This document shows, in pieces, positions 7,068-14,350 of a DNA stretch of 27,948 bases (positions within the stretch are counted from its first letter, which is position 1; each line of letters opens with the position of its first letter). Below the pieces are notes generated by a model. The model saw only the letters and a program-made list of their open reading frames with translations. It made no database searches and had not been told where the DNA came from. The DNA is from RGIG1934 sp964492545 (GTDB lineage: Bacteria > Bacillota > Clostridia > Lachnospirales > Lachnospiraceae), in the NCBI GenBank assembly GCA_964492545.1, contig CAZBKO010000022.1:1-27948 (forward strand). The letters run 5' to 3'. Position numbers and translations under genes: made by a program.

Positions 7068-9138
7068 ATTTAACTGAACCATCTTTTCCATCTGCTATGC
7101 CAGAGAATGATGTATATTCTTTGGCAGCATCTGCAGATGCATTAACTCTTTCAATTACAGTTTCAACGTCTCCATCAAGAGCTTCTGATAACTGATCAAT
7201 TGTCTGTTTCTTGAAATCATCTATTCCTGAAGAAAGCTTTCCTGTTCCTATCTGAAGCTTTCCAACTCCATCCTGAAGCTGTTCCTCTGCACTTAAAATC
7301 TGAGCTGCACCATCATTTAAATCCTTAGAATTAGCTGCAACCTGTGTAAGTCCACTGCTTAACTGAGTAATATATCCGTTAAGTGTAGATATTCCTGCCG
7401 GCATATCCTTTACACTGTCAGCAAGCTTCTGTACGCCTGGAGCTATATCATCCTTAAGTGTATCTGATAACTGTTGTACACCCTTCTGTATTGCGGCTGT
7501 TCCATCCTTAAGAGTCTTAAGCTTAGCCATAAGCTGTCCTTTATCCATCTGACCCTGAATTTCTGAAAGTGCTGCCACAGCGCCTTCACACTGTCCTAAC
7601 TGTTCCTCATATGCAATCAGACTCTCATAGCCTGTAACCATTTGATCATATACTGCTGTGAGGCTCTCATATGTTGTGTTCAGCTGAGCATAATATCCAA
7701 CTGCCTGCTGAAGGTCTCCACCCTTAGCATATCCCTCGGCTGCTGTCTTAAGCTGTGCAACCCCTTCTTTGTACTGTTTAACACCATCTGCTGCTGTAGA
7801 AAGTGTTTTCTTAGCCTTTGAAATACCGTTTGTAAGCTTCTTAATATTTGCATTGTATGTCTTAATATTTGTTCCGATTGTCTTATACATGGTATCCATT
7901 GTAGTATATAATGTCTTGACACCTGCATTAACACTTGTTGCACCTGCTAAAAGTGTTGTATTCTTCTTATCTGTTGATACCTTCTGTCTTAAAAGACTCA
8001 TTCCTGCATTAAGCTCATTTATTCCTGCAACAAGCTTTGGAACCTGCTCGTTAAGTCCTGATGTTGCTGTTGCAATCTGTGCTGCGCCTGTGTCGAACTT
8101 ATCTACATATGATGTATATTCCTTAAGTCCTGACTGGAAGGTCTTAGTTGCATCCTGAAATGCAGTAAGCTTTGTATTAAGTAATGTAAGTCCATCTGAA
8201 AGCTGTCCTGTTCCGTCTGCCATCTGATTAAGAGCATCTGTTGCTTTCTTAACTAATGAAGATATTTCATCTGTTCCTGCTGATTCATCAACATCAACTG
8301 TGCTGAATATATCACTTGAGCCAAGAGTTATTGTCATCATTAAGCTGAAATCTTCAACATCGGCAGTAACCTCAAAGCTTTCAGGAAAATCAATATCAAG
8401 ATCCTTTGATAATAGTGAAAGGCTGAGATCATCATTTAATCCAGGGAATCCCATACCAACTACAATTGCCTTATCACCATCTGTGATAACCTTACCATTT
8501 GTAACCTCTACATTCTTAAATGTATCTGTAGGAAGTACCATTCCTGATACCATAACAAATGGTGTCACTATCTTTTCCTTTTTACCATTGATTTCTACTT
8601 CTTTTGATGAATTATTGGTATACTCAAACTTAATTGTTACCTTGCCGCTCTTGCCCGCTAAATCATCTGGTGCAATTTCCTTGCCATCAAGCAAATATGT
8701 TACCTTCACATCTACAGGAAGCTCTGCATCTGAGGTTCCTTGATAATAAATATCAGAACCATCCGCATTCCATGTTATTTTACCATTGTCGCCTGTCTCA
8801 AAATCTTCATCACCTTTAACATTTTCAATATCTGTAAGGTTAGCAACATCATCAATGGTAGCTGCACCATCTTTATTCTTAAGCCATGAGCTTACAATTT
8901 TCTTGCTTACTTTACCATTTGCATCAGAGATAACATATACTGTTTCCTCCTTATCTGCACCTGTTGTTGAAGCTACTGTTACACTATCCTTAAGTGTGTC
9001 AGTAATTTTATTTTCAACCTGTGTTACGTTGTCATCACCATATGCCTTCTGATTAGGTGTACCATAAGCAAATATTCCTGCTGCTACTACAACTGCTGCT
9101 GTACCAAGTGCAACTGCACCTTTAATTTTTCTAGTCAT
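7039..9138 (-). CDS. Secreted coiled-coil protein, YhgE/Pip-like, partner of MMPL transporter
   Basis: 699 residues. It begins with a basic segment and a hydrophobic Ala/Val stretch (residues ~8-25), a likely signal peptide or anchor. Residues ~30-270 form a beta-rich extracellular region; from ~290 to ~660 come repeated heptad units such as QMADGTGQLSDGL, SGLNEQVPKLVAGINELNAG and DGVGKLQIGTGKLSSGI, as in YhgE/Pip and related X-heptad proteins. It lacks the C-terminal membrane block of full YhgE and ends in a short segment with SFSGIADGKDGSVKF. The start follows AAGGAGG located in the last codons of the MMPL gene, two bases upstream, so the pair is tightly coupled. It probably forms a periplasm-like or wall-spanning part of the exporter (inference). 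Confidence 0.75.
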   Translation of the reverse strand: MTRKIKGAVALGTAAVVVAAGIFAYGTPNQKAYGDDNVTQVENKITDTLKDSVTVASTTGADKEETVYVISDANGKVSKKIVSSWLKNKDGAATIDDVANLTDIENVKGDEDFETGDNGKITWNADGSDIYYQGTSDAELPVDVKVTYLLDGKEIAPDDLAGKSGKVTIKFEYTNNSSKEVEINGKKEKIVTPFVMVSGMVLPTDTFKNVEVTNGKVITDGDKAIVVGMGFPGLNDDLSLSLLSKDLDIDFPESFEVTADVEDFSLMMTITLGSSDIFSTVDVDESAGTDEISSLVKKATDALNQMADGTGQLSDGLTLLNTKLTAFQDATKTFQSGLKEYTSYVDKFDTGAAQIATATSGLNEQVPKLVAGINELNAGMSLLRQKVSTDKKNTTLLAGATSVNAGVKTLYTTMDTMYKTIGTNIKTYNANIKKLTNGISKAKKTLSTAADGVKQYKEGVAQLKTAAEGYAKGGDLQQAVGYYAQLNTTYESLTAVYDQMVTGYESLIAYEEQLGQCEGAVAALSEIQGQMDKGQLMAKLKTLKDGTAAIQKGVQQLSDTLKDDIAPGVQKLADSVKDMPAGISTLNGYITQLSSGLTQVAANSKDLNDGAAQILSAEEQLQDGVGKLQIGTGKLSSGIDDFKKQTIDQLSEALDGDVETVIERVNASADAAKEYTSFSGIADGKDGSVKFIYRTDEIK

Positions 9139-9140
9139 AA

Positions 9141-11228
9141 CTAGGCCTCCTTCTTATCCTTATTGATAAATCCTTTACTTGTGTGAATAATAACTTTATC
9201 AAATAACATGAACATTGCGGGAAGTATAAATGCAACTACCACTAAACTGATAAGTGCGCCTCTTGCAAGCAATGAACACAATGAACTAATCATATCAATA
9301 CTTGAATACATACCTACACCAAATGTTGCTGCAAAGAAGCTAAGTGCACTTACAAATACTGACTGCAGTGAACTGTTAAGTGCATAGGAAATAGATTCCT
9401 GCTTACCTTCACCATTGTATCTTGCCTTCTTATATTTATTGGTCATAAGTATCGCATAATCGACAGTTGCACCGAGCTGTATGGTTCCAATAACGATTGA
9501 AGCGATAAACGGAAGAACTGTTCCTGTATATCCCGGTATACCCATGTTAATAAATATAGCAAATTCGATAACTGCAACAAGTATAATAGGTAATGATATT
9601 GATTTAAGTACAAGTGCTATTATTATAAATATAAGTACTATTGATACTGTACTAACAGTCTTAAAATCCTTATCTGTTATAGTGATAAGGTCTTCAGTAC
9701 AAGGTGCTTCACCAATTATCATACTGCTCTTATCGTATTTCTTAATTATATCCTTAATTGTATCAATCTGCGCATTTACCTCATCTGATGCTGTCTTGTA
9801 CTGTGATATTACAAATATCATCTGATACTTGCCACTATCAAGCACTTTCTTAAATGAATCAGGAATCATTTTCTCCGGAACTCTTGGTCCTATAAGTGAT
9901 TCCCATCCTGCTGCTATCTCAACACCGTCAACCTTGCTGATTTCATTAATCATGTTTGATGTTTCTTTAGCAGAAAGATTACTGTCTGCCATTACTACAT
10001 GGGTTGCTCCAAGATTGTAATCTTCTTCAAGCTTGCTGTTCGCCATAACACTTTCAAGATCATTTGGAAGTGTGCCCGCAAGGTCGTAATATACCTTGTT
10101 GTGAGTGTATCCATATAATGCAGGAACAAGAATCACAACAAATAAAGCTATAAATATTGGATATTTCTTAGATACAAAATTACCTATTCTTCCAAGATCA
10201 GGGATAATTGCCTTGTGCTTAGTTTTCTCAATTGCCTTGTCAAATACAAGTATCATTGAAGGAAGAATTGTTACACATCCTATAACGCCAAGTATAACAC
10301 CCTTCGCCATTACAATACCAAGGTCCATACCAAGTGTAAATGTCATAAAGCACATAGCGACGAAGCCAGCAACTGTTGTAATTGAACTACCTACTACAGA
10401 AACAATTGTGTTGGATATGGCATGTGACATCGCTCTTTCCTTATCACCCGGATACTTCTCCTTATTCTCCTGATAGCTGTGCCACAGGAATATTGAGTAG
10501 TCCATTGTAACTGCTAACTGAAGTACTGCTGCCAGTGCCTGTGTTACAAATGAAATCTCTCCGGCTACAAAATTGCTTCCTAAATTGTAAATGATTGCCA
10601 TTCCTATACTTAATAAGAAGAATACAGGTATAAGGAACGAATCCATTGTAAGTGCAAGTACTATAGCTGATAAGCCTGCTGCAATTACAACATACATAAT
10701 TGCTTCACTGTTACATACCTTCTTAATATCTGTAACTGTAGAAGACATACCGCTTAACAGGCACTGCTTATCTGTCAAATCTCTAATATCCTGAACTGCG
10801 TCCAAGGTTTCATCGGCTGACATTGATGTATCAAACATAACCATCATCAATGTACTGCCCTTCTCTGCATTGTTAAATGCATCTACCATGGAATCAGGAA
10901 GAGCCTCCATCGGTACTGAAAGATCTGCAAGCGAATCATACCATAATACAGTCTTAACATGATCTATCTTCTCAATCTTCGATTTCAGTGCCGAAACACC
11001 TTTATCATCCATTCCTTCCACGACACATACCGAAAAGCCACCTGTGCCAAATTCCTTAAGTAAAATATCCTGACCCTTCATAGTGTCAATGTCTTTTGGT
11101 AGATATGAAAGAATATCGTAATTGATTCTGGTATTAAAATAACCAAATGCTGCTGGTATTAACAGTAAAAAGCTAATTATCAATATTGGTATTCTTAATT
11201 TTACTACTTTCTTACCAAATTTTATCAT
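9141..11228 (-). CDS. RND superfamily MMPL-type transporter
   Basis: About 695 residues with two RND halves: each has one N-terminal helix, a large outside domain, then a block of helices. Helix motifs TMDYSIFLWHSYQ in the first half and ATVDYAILMTNKYKK in the second carry the Asp-Tyr pair that serves proton relay in MMPL proteins. I place the start at the ATG of MIKFGKKVVK (11228): AGAAAGG is correctly spaced, while the longer frame starting at 11282 begins upstream of the -10 box of its own promoter. Such proteins export lipids, drugs or peptides; the substrate is unknown. It is coupled to the coiled-coil gene and divergent from tetR. Confidence 0.92.
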   Translation of the reverse strand: MIKFGKKVVKLRIPILIISFLLLIPAAFGYFNTRINYDILSYLPKDIDTMKGQDILLKEFGTGGFSVCVVEGMDDKGVSALKSKIEKIDHVKTVLWYDSLADLSVPMEALPDSMVDAFNNAEKGSTLMMVMFDTSMSADETLDAVQDIRDLTDKQCLLSGMSSTVTDIKKVCNSEAIMYVVIAAGLSAIVLALTMDSFLIPVFFLLSIGMAIIYNLGSNFVAGEISFVTQALAAVLQLAVTMDYSIFLWHSYQENKEKYPGDKERAMSHAISNTIVSVVGSSITTVAGFVAMCFMTFTLGMDLGIVMAKGVILGVIGCVTILPSMILVFDKAIEKTKHKAIIPDLGRIGNFVSKKYPIFIALFVVILVPALYGYTHNKVYYDLAGTLPNDLESVMANSKLEEDYNLGATHVVMADSNLSAKETSNMINEISKVDGVEIAAGWESLIGPRVPEKMIPDSFKKVLDSGKYQMIFVISQYKTASDEVNAQIDTIKDIIKKYDKSSMIIGEAPCTEDLITITDKDFKTVSTVSIVLIFIIIALVLKSISLPIILVAVIEFAIFINMGIPGYTGTVLPFIASIVIGTIQLGATVDYAILMTNKYKKARYNGEGKQESISYALNSSLQSVFVSALSFFAATFGVGMYSSIDMISSLCSLLARGALISLVVVAFILPAMFMLFDKVIIHTSKGFINKDKKEA

Positions 11229-11243
11229 CTTCATCATCCTTTC

Positions 11244-11256
11244 TGACCAATAGTCA
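11244..11256. promoter_or_regulatory. Third operator-like palindrome, in the mmpL leader
   Basis: TGACCAATAGTCA has the same 13-bp form, TGAC-N5-GTCA, as the two sites in the divergent promoter region. It lies between the predicted mmpL transcription start and the ribosome site, where a bound repressor would block elongation. Confidence 0.6.
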
Positions 11257-11272
11257 TTTTCCTCATGCATAT

Positions 11273-11301
11273 GGTATATCACAAAAATGACCAGCGGTCA
11301 A
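11273..11301 (-). promoter_or_regulatory. Promoter of the mmpL-coiled-coil operon
   Basis: On the minus strand TTGACC (11301-11296), 17 bases, then TATACC (11278-11273). The -35 overlaps the palindrome at 11288-11300, so repressor binding would occlude it. Confidence 0.7.
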
Positions 11302-11340
11302 TATAATTTTTAAAAAATATTGACTTTTGGTCATTTTTGT
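11281..11340. promoter_or_regulatory. TetR operator pair forming a large dyad
   Basis: Two 13-bp palindromes, TGACCAGCGGTCA (11288-11300) and TGACTTTTGGTCA (11321-11333), share the form TGAC-N5-GTCA and the same flanking bases in opposite orientation. ACAAAAATGACCA at 11281-11293 is mirrored exactly by TGGTCATTTTTGT at 11328-11340, so the whole 60-base span is one larger inverted repeat centred near 11310. Both palindromes overlap the -35 boxes of the divergent promoters. The adjacent TetR-family protein is the natural ligand, suggesting autoregulation plus control of the exporter. Confidence 0.75.
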
Positions 11341-11346
11341 TATAAG
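11320..11346 (+). promoter_or_regulatory. Promoter of the TetR-family gene
   Basis: TTGACT (11320-11325) and TATAAG (11341-11346) are 15 bases apart, a little short. The -35 overlaps the palindrome at 11321-11333, and the arrangement mirrors the divergent mmpL promoter. Confidence 0.55.
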
Positions 11347-11377
11347 GTATCGTTAGTGGAAAGGGGTGAACAGCCTA

Positions 11378-11977
11378 ATGAGTAATGTCGAAAATAAGAA
11401 GAAACTAAAAAGGGACTCCCTGCTTGACTCAGCTTTTTCCTTATTTACATCAAAAGGAATTAACAAGACTTCAATATCTGATATAGCAGAAACCTCCGGT
11501 GTAGCCAAGGGAACCTTTTATTTATACTTTAAAGATAAATATGACCTTAGAAATATGTTAATTTCACATAAGGCAAGCCAGCTGTTTCACAACGCTGACG
11601 TGGCACTTGAGAAGAAGAACATTACTGATTTAAGCGAGAAGATAGTATTTCTTGTAAACAATATTATTGATCAGCTTAACAGCAATAAAATCCTTCTTAC
11701 ATTTATTTCAAAAAATTTGAGCTGGGGTGTATTTAAGAGTGTTCTTTCTAATCCAGATGCAGAAGACGTGGATTTCTATGATATATATGAAAGACTTCTT
11801 GAGAATCCTGACTACAATATAGACAATCCTGAAGTCATGATATTTATGATAATAGAGCTTGTGAGTTCAACCTGCTATAGTTCTATATTATATAGTGAAC
11901 CTATCTCAATTGAAGAGCTCAAGCCCTATTTATTTGATTCAATACGCGATATAGTTAATCGTCACACAATTCATTAA
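11378..11977 (+). CDS. TetR/AcrR family transcriptional regulator
   Basis: 199 residues from the ATG at 11378, which lies 11 bases after AAGGGG; an in-frame GTG at 11366 overlaps that ribosome site and is unlikely. The N-terminal helix-turn-helix is typical: a helix of about residues 11-26, TSISDIAETSGVAKGTFYLY at 31-50, then FKDKYDL. The C-terminal ligand domain (~60-199) is all helical and too variable to predict a ligand. Divergent placement from the MMPL operon, with TGAC-N5-GTCA palindromes over both promoters, indicates a local repressor of the export pair. Its last 23 bases overlap the convergent tcdA gene. Confidence 0.93.
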   Translation: MSNVENKKKLKRDSLLDSAFSLFTSKGINKTSISDIAETSGVAKGTFYLYFKDKYDLRNMLISHKASQLFHNADVALEKKNITDLSEKIVFLVNNIIDQLNSNKILLTFISKNLSWGVFKSVLSNPDAEDVDFYDIYERLLENPDYNIDNPEVMIFMIIELVSSTCYSSILYSEPISIEELKPYLFDSIRDIVNRHTIH

Positions 11978-12665
11978 CAATTTCTGATGCAATAAGTAAG
12001 CCTGCCACTGACGGTGAGAATGCCGTACTTCCCGGCAGGCTTCTTTTTTCGCACTGCTCATCTGACTCCCACTTATGTTTAACAGGCATTTCTTTTGAAT
12101 ATACTACCTTCAGTTTTCGTATTCCCCTTGCTTTTAGTTCTTTTCTCATTACCTTCGCAAGCGGACATACGCTTGTTTTGAAAATGTCATCAACCATAAA
12201 CATCTCCGGTTTTACCTTGTTTCCCGCTCCCATCGAGCTTATAATTGGTACCTTTGATTCCTTTGCCTCAACTACAAGCTGCAGCTTGGCTGTCACCGTA
12301 TCGACAGCATCTACAACATAATCGTATTTAGAAAAATCAAACTGGCTGGCTGTCTCCGGCAAATAGAAGCATTTGTATATATTAACAATTGCCTCCGGAT
12401 CGATATCAAGAATTCTCTCCTTCATTACATCCACCTTATACTTACCTACAGTGCTGTGAAGGGCTATTATCTGTCTGTTGATATTTGTAATGCTCACGGT
12501 ATCGTGATCAATCAAGTCAATCGTTCCAACCCCACATCTTGCCAATGCCTCTGCCACATATCCTCCTACTCCACCTACTCCGAATATAGCTACCCGTGAC
12601 TTAGCAAGCCTGTCCATTGCCTCCTCGCCATATAGCAACCCTGTTCTAGAAAATTCCTGCTTCAT
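11955..12665 (-). CDS. tcdA: tRNA threonylcarbamoyladenosine dehydratase (TcdA/CsdL, ThiF/MoeB family)
   Basis: 236 residues. E1-like adenylating enzyme that cyclises t6A37 in ANN-decoding tRNAs to ct6A. It starts with FSRTGLLYGEEAMDRLAKS, as TcdA proteins do, then the nucleotide loop GVGGVGG (29-35), an acidic pair LIDHD near 51-55, and NINRQ (61-65). KYDYVVDAVDTVTAK follows the family's DAID/DAVD motif. ICPLAK-like SVCPLAKVMRKEL and the end segment STAFSPSVAGLLIASEIV match the family C-terminus. The ribosome site AAGGAG is well placed. The start overlaps the VanZ-like gene by 20 bases, and a terminator for tetR lies inside this gene's 3' coding part. Confidence 0.93.
   Translation of the reverse strand: MKQEFSRTGLLYGEEAMDRLAKSRVAIFGVGGVGGYVAEALARCGVGTIDLIDHDTVSITNINRQIIALHSTVGKYKVDVMKERILDIDPEAIVNIYKCFYLPETASQFDFSKYDYVVDAVDTVTAKLQLVVEAKESKVPIISSMGAGNKVKPEMFMVDDIFKTSVCPLAKVMRKELKARGIRKLKVVYSKEMPVKHKWESDEQCEKRSLPGSTAFSPSVAGLLIASEIVNELCDD
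11998..12049 (+). terminator. Terminator of tetR, inside the tcdA coding sequence
   Basis: AAGCCTGCC (11998-12006) pairs perfectly with GGCAGGCTT (12034-12042); the 27-base loop contains an inner ACGG/CCGT stem, and CTTTTTT follows (12043-12049). It starts 21 bases after the tetR stop. On the other strand these bases code for the segment KRSLPGSTAFSPSVAGLL of TcdA. Confidence 0.65.
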
Positions 12666-13128
12666 TTCGCTTTCTCCTTATATCTATCCATTTTGTCATT
12701 GTAGCAAATACCCCAAATACAATTCCCCCACAGGTATCAATTACCACATCCATCACAGCCGGTCCTCTTCCATCCACAAAGCTTTGGTGGAATTCATCAA
12801 GTCCTCCACATATGCATACAAATATTGATGCTGCAATAAATACAAACATATATTTTTCTCTAACCTGTTCAAATGTGTATGCAAAGTTGATAAGCCATAC
12901 TGCCAAAAGTCCATATTCAGTAAAATGCGCTGCTTTTCTAATAAGTAAATGAAGCTTGTCAAAGGATAGTATTTTGAAAATTGATTCATTTTCTCTTAAA
13001 AATACAACTATCTTTTCGCTTATTCCTCCCGACTGCGCCCCTGTCTTCGCGGACATGTCATAAATCATTACTAGCCATGCAATAATCAGTGCTCCAAACA
13101 CTGTTCTTTTAATATAATTTGTTCTCAT
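12646..13128 (-). CDS. VanZ-like family membrane protein
   Basis: About 160 residues from the ATG at 13128 (an in-frame ATG at 13149 lies upstream of the predicted -10 box). Four hydrophobic segments. The VanZ-like pattern is clear: KAAHFTEYGLLAVWL after the first loop, then GLDEFHQSFVDGRGPAVMDVVIDTCGG near the end, i.e. the conserved HFxEY, DExHQ and Asp-containing motifs. VanZ of the teicoplanin-resistance group gives the family its name, but chromosomal homologues are mostly uncharacterised. It overlaps tcdA by 20 bases. No ribosome site precedes the start; the promoter lies so close that the message may be nearly leaderless. Confidence 0.85.
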   Translation of the reverse strand: MRTNYIKRTVFGALIIAWLVMIYDMSAKTGAQSGGISEKIVVFLRENESIFKILSFDKLHLLIRKAAHFTEYGLLAVWLINFAYTFEQVREKYMFVFIAASIFVCICGGLDEFHQSFVDGRGPAVMDVVIDTCGGIVFGVFATMTKWIDIRRKRNEAGIF

Positions 13129-13137
13129 AATGTGTAG

Positions 13138-13165
13138 ATTATAACACATTTATGGCAAAACACAA
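13138..13165 (-). promoter_or_regulatory. Promoter of the vanZ-like/tcdA pair
   Basis: On the minus strand TTGTGT (13165-13160), 16 bases, then a perfect TATAAT (13143-13138). Only nine bases separate the -10 from the ATG at 13128, predicting a leader of about 0-4 bases. Confidence 0.55.
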
Positions 13166-13182
13166 CTATGCTTATTATGTTG

Positions 13183-13211
13183 TTGATATTGATAATTTTT
13201 ATGGGTATAAT
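13183..13211 (+). promoter_or_regulatory. Promoter of the HD-GYP gene
   Basis: TTGATA (13183-13188), 17 bases, then a perfect TATAAT (13206-13211), 31 bases before the ATG at 13243. Confidence 0.7.
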
Positions 13212-13242
13212 AGTATTAGATAATGCATAGAAAGGTGATTAT

Positions 13243-14286
13243 ATGAAGCTTTCAATTCACGAAGTCAAGCCTGGGATGAAACTGGAGCAGGCAATTTTTT
13301 CTCCAGATAACAGCCAGCTTTTACTTAACGCAGGGGTAACGCTTAGTATCAAGAATATTGAAAAAATAAAAGCGCTCGAAATTGAAGAACTTGAAATAGC
13401 AGACAGATATTCAGTATTTATTTCTCCCGAGGATAAGATGTCAGAGCTATTGGTTGCCGACTACATCAGAATTCTGCGCGAATTATGTCCGAGACGCCCG
13501 GAAGCTAATATGAATGATCATGTTGTTTTAGTTGCCAAGCAGTTAGAGTCTCTTATAATCAAGATTTCAAAGATTACTGAAATTATGCCATTTCTTGTGG
13601 AGATGCGCCTGACTGCCAATGAGTTCCTATATGAGCACAGTCTATATACTGCTGTTCTTTCTGGCGTTGTTGCCGGCTGTATGAAGTTGTCTGGTGAAGA
13701 TATTGTTACAACTGTTACAGGAGCGCTTTTACATAATATTGGCATTTGTGAAATGCCTATGCTCATATGAAAGGATAATCTTACAGGTCAACAGCAGGAG
13801 TTGTACAGACAGCATCCAACCTATGGCTACTATTTTGCTGTACAAAAGAATATTCCGAGGACTATTGCTGATTGTATTCAATATCATCATGAGCGTTTTG
13901 ATGGTTCCGGCTATCCAAAGGGTCTCACAGGGAATGAGATTCCTCTTCCGGCAAGAATTGTAGGTATGTGTGCCGGATATTCAGATGATATTAACAACAA
14001 GAAGATTCCAAGATATATGGCTATTGAGAAGTTATATGGCACAAGTGGTATTTATTATGATTATGATGTTGTTAACGCATTTATTAAGAATATTCCTATT
14101 TATCCTCTTGGTGAAATGGTACGGCTTTCCACTCAGGAGGCTGGCATTGTATCGAACATTCGTAAGAATGAAGGTCCACGACCGATTGTTAAGATATATT
14201 ATAATCGCGTAAACAGACCGATAACTGAGGATAAGATTGTAGATTTGGGGCAAGAACGAACTATATTTATTGAGGACACGCTTTAA
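13243..14286 (+). pseudogene. HD-GYP domain protein interrupted by an in-frame TGA, with degenerate metal site
   Basis: A 347-codon frame broken only by TGA at 13768-13770 (codon 176); the same frame continues without any base gained or lost. Residues ~1-55 resemble the small N-terminal domain of HD-GYP proteins (VKPGMKLEQAIFSPDNSQLL). The HD-GYP part follows: a His in YEHSLYTAVLSGVVAG, LLHNIGICEMPML where active enzymes have HDIGK, and HHERFDGSGYPKGL carrying the GYP motif. The final metal-ligand segment reads MCAGYSDD instead of an Asp-containing AD-x-x-DA. Even if read through, phosphodiesterase activity on c-di-GMP is doubtful. AAAGGTG precedes the ATG and a good promoter is present, so the locus may still be transcribed. 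A sequencing error at the TGA is also possible. Confidence 0.82.
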
Positions 14287-14296
14287 GTGGTAAGTG

Positions 14297-14328
14297 AAAT
14301 ATCGCCAGGACATACTGGCGATATTTTT
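14297..14328 (+). terminator. Rho-independent terminator after the HD-GYP locus
   Basis: AAATATCGCCAG (14297-14308) pairs perfectly with CTGGCGATATTT (14315-14326) around a six-base loop, with two further T. It starts ten bases after the stop. In the minus direction the T run is short, so it may end the polysaccharide transcript only weakly. Confidence 0.85.
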
Positions 14329-14350
14329 GAATGATGACATGTTGCTTGGG

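Noticed and set aside
7680..8819. Several long frames on both strands across the coiled-coil gene
   Set aside because: They are shadows of a repetitive coding sequence and have no ribosome sites or recognisable products.
11229..11282. Longer N-terminus of the MMPL protein from ATG 11282
   Set aside because: The -10 box of the predicted promoter and one operator lie inside that extension, and no ribosome site precedes it.
13768..13770. TGA as a selenocysteine codon
   Set aside because: No convincing SECIS-like hairpin was seen directly downstream, and HD-GYP proteins are not known selenoproteins to my knowledge.
13801..14286. Second half of the HD-GYP region as a separate gene starting at TTG 13801
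   Set aside because: It continues the frame of the first half exactly, its start lies inside the domain, and AGGAG touches the TTG with no spacing. It is the rest of one broken gene.
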